Part shown: positions 5,051 to 8,958 of the stretch, piece after piece
Layout of the letters: each line of letters opens with the position of its first letter
How positions within the stretch are numbered: the stretch's first letter is position 1
Assembly: GCA_030635415.1 (NCBI GenBank)
Contig: DAOVYW010000083.1
Coordinates: 1 to 8,958 of the forward strand
Reading direction: 5' to 3'
Length of the DNA: 8,958 nucleotides
DNA from: Candidatus Firestoneibacteriota bacterium
GTDB lineage: Bacteria; Oederibacteriota; JAAXVQ01; JAUVAV01
Program-made: the position numbers and the translations under genes
The notes under the pieces: generated by a model
Seen by the model: only the letters and a program-made list of their open reading frames with translations
What the model was told of the DNA's origin: nothing
The model's database searches: none

Positions 5051-6187
5051 TTACCATGTATTTTTAATATCGGCTGTTGCTTTCCCGGACTTGAGATTTA
5101 TTTTATCTTTCGCCCCCGGTAAAAAAATAGTAAAGGTCGTGCCCTGACGGAAGGTGGAATTTACTTTAATATCTCCTTTTAATTCACCTACTATCATTTT
5201 TACCATGAAAAGCCCTAACCCCGAACCATTGACTTTTCGGCTGAAAAAGGGTTCAAAAAGGTGTTCCATATCTTCCGGGCTAATGCCCTCCCCGTTATCT
5301 TTGATTTCAATACCGACTGTATCCTTGTCTTCCTGCCTGGTGAAGATATGCAGTTCCCCTCCTTTGGGCATGCTGTCCAAGGCATTTAATAAAATATTTA
5401 GAAAAATACGCTGCAGGTATTCCTCATCCCCTATAATCCGGGCTAAATCCTGCTCGTATTTAAAATGCAACTTGACATGATGAGCCAAACATTTTTCCCT
5501 GATAAATCCCAAGACGTTTTGCAAGCAAGCATTCAGATCAATAATATCACTTTTCAATTTAATTGGGCGGGCTATAATCAGTAATTCCCGGATGATACCG
5601 TCTATCTCGGATATTTTTCTTAAAATAGTACTCATCATTTCCCAGCTGTCATCCTGAACGGTCATTTTGTTTTTTATAAATTGAACCGAGGCGCCTATAA
5701 TTGAGAGTGGATTCCGTATCTCGTGGGCCATTCCCGCGGCTAACTGTCCAACTGCCGCCAGGCGCTCCGCTTTTATCAAATCCTGGCGAGTCTTTAAAAG
5801 ATCGCTATAAAGACGCTTGATCCTGAGCATAACCTGGACTTTGGCCAACAGCTCCTCGTGATCAAACGGCTTTAGAATATAATCATCTACTCCCTTTTCC
5901 AGACTTTTTATCTTCCTTTCTCTGGAATCAACTCCGGTCACCATAATTATAGGAATAAAAGGAAGGGTTTTATCCTCTCTAATCCGGGTACAGATTTCCA
6001 TACCGGAAAGATTACTCATCTTCTCATCAAGAATAATCAGGTCCGGATCCTTCTGGTAGATTTGCTCCAGCGCTTTCTCGCCGCTGGAAATTTCGGTCAC
6101 CGCATAACCTTCCTGGCTCAGAATAATCCGATAAAGGGCCAAGATATCCACATCATCATCCACACAATAAATCCTTGCCTGTGCCAT
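5051..6187 (-). CDS. Cytosolic receiver-histidine kinase hybrid
   Basis: A soluble signalling kinase of 378 residues with no membrane segment. An N-terminal receiver (1-122) has D10, D11, phosphorylation site D54 in IILDEKM, T84 and K106; the usual proline four residues after the Asp is Ser. A coiled linker (about 123-145) leads to the phospho-acceptor helix with H155 in AGMAHEIRNPLSIIG (151-165). The ATPase domain follows: N-box NILLNALDSMPKGG (264-277), G1 DNGEGI (297-302), F-box LFEPFFSRK (310-318) and G2 GSGLGLF (321-327). The receiver at the front probably replaces a sensor domain, so the input would be another kinase or phosphorelay. AGGAG is seven bases before the ATG. The adjacent sigma-54 activator is the expected output; the single-domain receiver at 1760-2155 is another possible partner. 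The gene is divergent from the penicillin-binding protein. Confidence 0.92.
   Translation of the reverse strand: MAQARIYCVDDDVDILALYRIILSQEGYAVTEISSGEKALEQIYQKDPDLIILDEKMSNLSGMEICTRIREDKTLPFIPIIMVTGVDSRERKIKSLEKGVDDYILKPFDHEELLAKVQVMLRIKRLYSDLLKTRQDLIKAERLAAVGQLAAGMAHEIRNPLSIIGASVQFIKNKMTVQDDSWEMMSTILRKISEIDGIIRELLIIARPIKLKSDIIDLNACLQNVLGFIREKCLAHHVKLHFKYEQDLARIIGDEEYLQRIFLNILLNALDSMPKGGELHIFTRQEDKDTVGIEIKDNGEGISPEDMEHLFEPFFSRKVNGSGLGLFMVKMIVGELKGDIKVNSTFRQGTTFTIFLPGAKDKINLKSGKATADIKNTW
5067..5094 (-). promoter_or_regulatory. Candidate sigma-28 promoter for the FlgM-like gene
   Basis: Minus strand TCAA (5094-5091), a 16-base spacer, then GCCGATAT (5074-5067), a perfect match to the Bacillus sigma-D -10 consensus; the -35 TAAA matches at three of four bases. 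It lies inside the last codons of the kinase gene, so the match could be chance coding sequence (the codons for Ala-Asp-Ile). A start near 5060 would give the flgM-like gene a leader of about 115 bases. In flagellar systems flgM is often transcribed by the sigma factor it inhibits. Confidence 0.4.
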
Positions 6188-6276
6188 TGCTCCGCTCCTC
6201 TCGCTTCCGCTCTTTTACGATCATTGGTCCGGGAATATCCTGGAGAATCCAAATCTTTATTTTTAATCCACTTCAT
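6118..6276 (-). CDS. Possible small ORF ahead of and overlapping the kinase gene
   Basis: A 52-codon frame starts at ATG 6276-6274, with AGAGG five bases upstream (6282-6286), and ends at TGA 6118-6120. It overlaps the first 70 bases of the kinase gene in another frame. The first 30 codons lie outside the kinase and encode a charged peptide (MKWIKNKDLDSPGYSRTNDR and on); the remainder is an alternate-frame reading of kinase codons, rich in Met and Trp, and so unlikely to be selected as protein. Only the ribosome site and open frame support it. It might be a leader ORF coupling translation into the kinase, or nothing. Confidence 0.25.
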   Translation of the reverse strand: MKWIKNKDLDSPGYSRTNDRKRAEARGAEQWHRQGFIVWMMMWISWPFIGLF

Positions 6277-6323
6277 GTTATCCTCTCATAATATTTATTT
6301 CAAGTATTTCTTAACCGCTTTCC

Positions 6324-6333
6324 GGCATATGCC
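6324..6333. other. Perfect palindrome in the divergent kinase/PBP intergenic region
   Basis: GGCATATGCC lies in the 244-base gap (6188-6431) between the divergent kinase and penicillin-binding protein genes. Its position about 40 bases upstream of the plus-strand promoter, and upstream of the kinase, would suit a regulator site. A ten-base palindrome alone is weak evidence. Confidence 0.25.
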
Positions 6334-6365
6334 TCCCAAAAGACTATCCCCAGCATTTCCCGGGG

Positions 6366-6394
6366 TTGACTTTTTCGGCCGGATGCCCTAGTAT
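6366..6394 (+). promoter_or_regulatory. Sigma-A-type promoter for the TPR-PBP gene
   Basis: TTGACT (6366-6371), a 17-base spacer and TAGTAT (6389-6394) give five of six and four of six matches to the sigma-A consensus. A start near 6401 leaves a short leader holding AAGGAAG at 6421-6427 before the ATG. The -35 is preceded by GGGG that can pair with CCCC about 12 bases upstream, a small inverted repeat of unknown meaning. Confidence 0.6.
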
Positions 6395-6431
6395 CTAAAG
6401 TTGTTCCGAAAAAACCCAACAAGGAAGTCAT

Positions 6432-8225
6432 ATGCCTCTCTCCTTTAAAAGCCGTCGTAAACAGCAGCACAGAAAACGGCTGGTCCTGATTGCTTCCCTG
6501 ATTGCCCTGGTTTTTCTAAGCGCTATCATACACCTCTATAGTAGCCACCTGCACGTCGCCATCAGCATGAATAAGGGCCGGGTTTATCTGGAGCAAGGAA
6601 ACCTTGACCAATCTTTGTTGGAATTCAACCGGGTTCTGGAATTACATGCCAACCATGCCCAGGCTATTGATGCCATTGGATCAATCTACCTTACTCAGGG
6701 CGACTTGGTGCGCGCCGAAATAAAATATGAACAGGCCATCCGGCAGGGACTCAAAGCCAACCGTCGTTTCAGTCACGTAAAAGTGGGCGACTCTTATTTG
6801 CGCCGCGGTATCTACGCTCCCGCCGAACTCGAATTCCGTCACGCTTTGAACCTGACTCCAGAGAACACCGATGCTCAGTTGGGGCATGCCCTGTCTCTGC
6901 ATGCCCTGGGCCGTATCACAGAAGCCGTGGATGCTTACCGGAAAAGTTTGGATTTAAATCCCGACCTTAAGCTGGCCCAAGTCAAGTTGCAGCAGGCCCG
7001 CCAAGAACTGGAAAAAGGATTTATTTCTTATATCCATGACCGCCGGGGCAAACCCCTGGCCCGCTTTGCCGTGCGGCAGAATGCCGGACGCCGTTATTAT
7101 TCCATGGCTCAATATACCGCGCACCTTATCGGCTATGTAAGTAAAGAGCATGGTTCCACCGGCCTGGAACGCGCTTTAGCCTCCTATCTTCCCGGTAATA
7201 CGGTTACCCTTACTATCGACTCGGAATGGCAGCGGGCCGCTGATCGGGCCATGGGCTGGAGAAAAGGCGCCCTGGTGGCTTTGAATCCCCGTACCGGCGA
7301 AATTCTCGCCCTGGTGAATCATCCCTCTTTCAACCCCAACCGGATTGACAAGGATTGGAAAAAAATTGTCAGGAACAAAAATCACCCTCTAAAAAACCGT
7401 GCTCTGGAAGGACTATGCAAACCAGGCTCAATCTTCAAAATCATCACAGCCGCCGCCGCCCTGGAAACCGAGTTGGACATGGCCAGGATTTTTCCCATCA
7501 CCTGTGTGGGGGCTGTCCGCTATAGCGGGAAAACTTTTTGGTGCTGGCGCAGACATGGCCGGATCGATTCGCTGCAGGTGGCACTGGATACTTCCTGTAA
7601 TTTAGCCATGGCGGCAGTCGGGGCCGCTCTCGGTCCGGACCGCCTTTATGAATATTCCAATAAATTTGGGTTCGGTGCCCCCATTACCTTTGCTTTTCAA
7701 TCTGAGGAAGTTGAACTCTCTTATCCTACCGCCACTACCAGCGCCCCCATGGTTAGTGACCAACGTTTCGACCTGGCTGAACGCTCCTGCGGCTTGGGAG
7801 AAAATATTTTGATCTCACCTCTGCATGCCGCCATGCTGGCCGCTACCATTGCCAACCAGGGCCGTATGTTGACGCCATTTTTCATTAAGGAAATAAAAAA
7901 TATTCGCGGCGAGATTCTCGGCCAAGGCGTCCCTAAAGTCATGCTGACACCCATCCGTCCCGAAACCGCCGATAAAATCAAAGCCTTTATGATTGACACG
8001 GTCCGCCATGGCATCGGCAGAAAAGCTCAGGTGAAAGGTATCAGTGTAGCTGGAAAAACCGGAACTACCGGTGGTTCCAAGCACGGTTTAAACGGCTGGT
8101 TTATCTGTTTCGCTCCGGCTGAAAATCCTGAGGTGGCGGTGGCCATCTATGCTGAAAAAGAAGGCACCGGCATGGACATGGCCGCGCCCATCGCCCGGCT
8201 GTTCCTGCAGGCAGTGTTGAAATAG
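6432..8225 (+). CDS. Class B penicillin-binding protein with N-terminal TPR repeats
   Basis: A membrane-anchored transpeptidase of 597 residues, probably cross-linking peptidoglycan outside the cytoplasmic membrane. A basic N-terminus (KSRRKQQHRKR) precedes a single transmembrane segment (about 17-36). Residues 40-178 read as four TPR units, for example SMNKGRVYLEQGNLDQSLLE (45-64) and GHALSLHALGRITEAVDAYR (151-170). A linker with a DRRGKPLA motif (203-210), as in class B PBPs, leads to the transpeptidase domain: S333-x-x-K336 in KPGSIFK, S388-C-N390, and K542-T-G-T545, with GLGENILISPLHAAMLAATI (454-473) between. All catalytic motifs are intact. No glycosyltransferase domain is present and the classical PBP dimerisation region is reduced or replaced by the TPRs. 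TPR domains usually bind protein partners, so it may be tied to a specific complex, perhaps sporulation or division; this is inference. The promoter and AAGGAAG site support the ATG. Confidence 0.9.
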   Translation: MPLSFKSRRKQQHRKRLVLIASLIALVFLSAIIHLYSSHLHVAISMNKGRVYLEQGNLDQSLLEFNRVLELHANHAQAIDAIGSIYLTQGDLVRAEIKYEQAIRQGLKANRRFSHVKVGDSYLRRGIYAPAELEFRHALNLTPENTDAQLGHALSLHALGRITEAVDAYRKSLDLNPDLKLAQVKLQQARQELEKGFISYIHDRRGKPLARFAVRQNAGRRYYSMAQYTAHLIGYVSKEHGSTGLERALASYLPGNTVTLTIDSEWQRAADRAMGWRKGALVALNPRTGEILALVNHPSFNPNRIDKDWKKIVRNKNHPLKNRALEGLCKPGSIFKIITAAAALETELDMARIFPITCVGAVRYSGKTFWCWRRHGRIDSLQVALDTSCNLAMAAVGAALGPDRLYEYSNKFGFGAPITFAFQSEEVELSYPTATTSAPMVSDQRFDLAERSCGLGENILISPLHAAMLAATIANQGRMLTPFFIKEIKNIRGEILGQGVPKVMLTPIRPETADKIKAFMIDTVRHGIGRKAQVKGISVAGKTGTTGGSKHGLNGWFICFAPAENPEVAVAIYAEKEGTGMDMAAPIARLFLQAVLK

Positions 8226-8265
8226 GCCGGAGTATTAGGGGCGCTTTCCCAACTCACACTCCGCC
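8225..8265. other. Inverted repeat between convergent genes, possible terminator
   Basis: CGGAGT (8228-8233) pairs with ACTCCG (8258-8263), extended by GG/CC with a bulge, where the PBP gene and thpR meet (ends nine bases apart). It could act as a two-way terminator, but neither side has a T-tract and the loop is long. Most of the repeat lies inside the 3' end of thpR. Confidence 0.25.
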
Positions 8266-8819
8266 AGGAGGGTATGCAACGCTCGGCTGGATTGCAAATC
8301 CGAGCGCATGACATTCACTTTCTCAATCAGCATGGTAGCGGCAGAACCGGGAACCGGATTGAAATATTCGGGAGGCAGCACAATACACTTACCCACCCGG
8401 ACTCTTCCCAACGTAAGATGGGGGACATATTTTCTTTTCTCTAAATTAAAACCTCTGCTGGAAAGAGCCCGGAAGATATTCTTCTGCAGGGTTATCATTT
8501 CGAGCTCGCCCTGGGAAAGCCCAAGCCAAATAATCCGAGGCTGTCCTCCGGGCGAAAAGACACCCAACCTTCCCAGACTGACTGAAAAAGGAATCATGAC
8601 CTCCAACGTCTCATGACACGCCTGGATTACTGCGGGCAGCCGTTCTTCCGCGATCGAACCTAAAAAAACCAGTGTAAAATGAAGTTTATCCGCCTGGCCC
8701 CAGCTTATACCAGGCAACTTTATCTTCAACCCATGCAACAGTTCCTCTACCTCATGCGTTAGTAGAGGCGAGAGACTCACGGAAATAAAGGTTCTTATGG
8801 GAGTGTCGCCAAAAGCCAT
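8235..8819 (-). CDS. thpR: RNA 2',3'-cyclic phosphodiesterase (2'-5' RNA ligase family)
   Basis: A member of the 2H phosphoesterase superfamily, 194 residues, near the usual 180-190 for ThpR. Enzymes of this family open 2',3'-cyclic phosphate ends of RNA and were first described as 2'-5' ligases of tRNA halves. The two catalytic motifs are clear: HFTL (47-50) in LHFTLVFLG and HLTL (134-137) in YVPHLTLGRVR, spaced as expected. The N-terminus IRTFISVSL (8-16) matches the family start RxFIAv. The ATG follows AGAGG by four bases. The gene lies 27 bases after the SPFH-like gene, so the two are probably cotranscribed, and it converges with the PBP gene. The physiological substrate in bacteria is unsettled. 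Confidence 0.92.
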   Translation of the reverse strand: MAFGDTPIRTFISVSLSPLLTHEVEELLHGLKIKLPGISWGQADKLHFTLVFLGSIAEERLPAVIQACHETLEVMIPFSVSLGRLGVFSPGGQPRIIWLGLSQGELEMITLQKNIFRALSSRGFNLEKRKYVPHLTLGRVRVGKCIVLPPEYFNPVPGSAATMLIEKVNVMRSDLQSSRALHTLLAECELGKRP

Positions 8820-8846
8820 TTTTCCTCTAAAATAGTTGATCCTGAA

Positions 8847-8958
8847 CTATTTCCCGGTGTGGGCGCCTCTCACGCGTTCTATAATCGGCTGAAGGAAATT
8901 CATAAATTCCATGGGCACTATATACTTGGCTGACGAACTTTCGCCGATCCCTTTCAGC
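8847..8958 (-). CDS. C-terminus of a probable SPFH/slipin-type protein (cut by window edge)
   Basis: The last 36 residues plus stop of a minus-strand gene that enters from beyond the right edge. The end reads LKGIGESSSAKYIVPMEFMN then FLQPIIERVRGAHTGK. The pattern of a Gly/Ser-rich turn followed by KYIVPMEF resembles the C-terminal tail of some bacterial SPFH (band 7/slipin) membrane-scaffold proteins, recalled from memory rather than searched. Codon use is like its neighbours, and the frame is open to the edge and ends 27 bases before thpR. With so little sequence the family is tentative; that it is coding is more secure. Confidence 0.5.
   Translation of the reverse strand, partial: LKGIGESSSAKYIVPMEFMNFLQPIIERVRGAHTGK

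Noticed and set aside
4920..5057. Short frame between the kinase and the FlgM-like gene, starting at ATG 5057
   Set aside because: No ribosome site, an arginine-rich composition typical of a chance frame, and it overlaps both neighbours.
6288..6316. Minus-strand TATTAT with GGTTAA as a promoter for the kinase
   Set aside because: The -35 is poor, and the start would fall at or after the ribosome site of the small ORF; not strong enough to call.

Overview
This window looks like a chromosomal segment of an anaerobic, Gram-positive-type bacterium (Firmicutes, perhaps the Desulfotomaculum/Pelotomaculum-type Peptococcaceae). The basis is strong GGAGG-type ribosome sites, sigma-A-like promoters, a Firmicutes-style mix of regulators, and no sign of phage or transposon genes. 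The genus is inference; no RNA gene or marker protein settles it. The left two thirds is a dense block of regulatory genes, all on the minus strand. The right third holds a cell-wall gene on the plus strand, converging with two minus-strand genes.

Layout from left to right. (1) 1-284, minus: the start of an exported protein with a TTG start codon and a tandem PTSTPIV heptapeptide repeat, cut by the window edge. (2) 439-2155, minus: a probable three-gene operon of a stand-alone receiver protein, a Fur-family regulator fused to a FeoA/SH3 domain, and a class I SAM methyltransferase. A perfect TATAAT promoter and a structured leader precede it. (3) 2355-4557, minus: a FliA/WhiG-type sigma factor 13 bases downstream of an NtrC-type sigma-54 activator. 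(4) 4763-4945, minus: a 60-residue FlgM-like protein, probably an anti-sigma factor. (5) 5051-6187, minus: a soluble histidine kinase with an N-terminal receiver domain. (6) 6432-8225, plus, divergent: a class B penicillin-binding protein preceded by TPR repeats. (7) 8235-8958, minus: ThpR (RNA 2',3'-cyclic phosphodiesterase) and the last residues of a probable SPFH/slipin protein.

How the genes may work together (inference). The cytosolic kinase could phosphorylate the NtrC-type activator, which would act at sigma-54 promoters. The neighbouring sigma-28-type factor is probably held in check by the FlgM-like protein. A match to the sigma-28 -10 consensus (GCCGATAT) lies upstream of the flgM-like gene, suggesting a feedback loop. 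No flagellar structural gene is visible, so this may be either a detached flagellar regulatory locus or a sigma-28 module used for something else, such as the envelope. The Fur-FeoA fusion and the receiver protein form a second, metal- or stress-linked unit. The most notable items are the Fur-FeoA fusion with an unusual recognition helix, the short FlgM-like gene with its candidate sigma-28 promoter, the structured leader at 2156-2311, the TPR-PBP fusion, and the repeat protein at the left edge.
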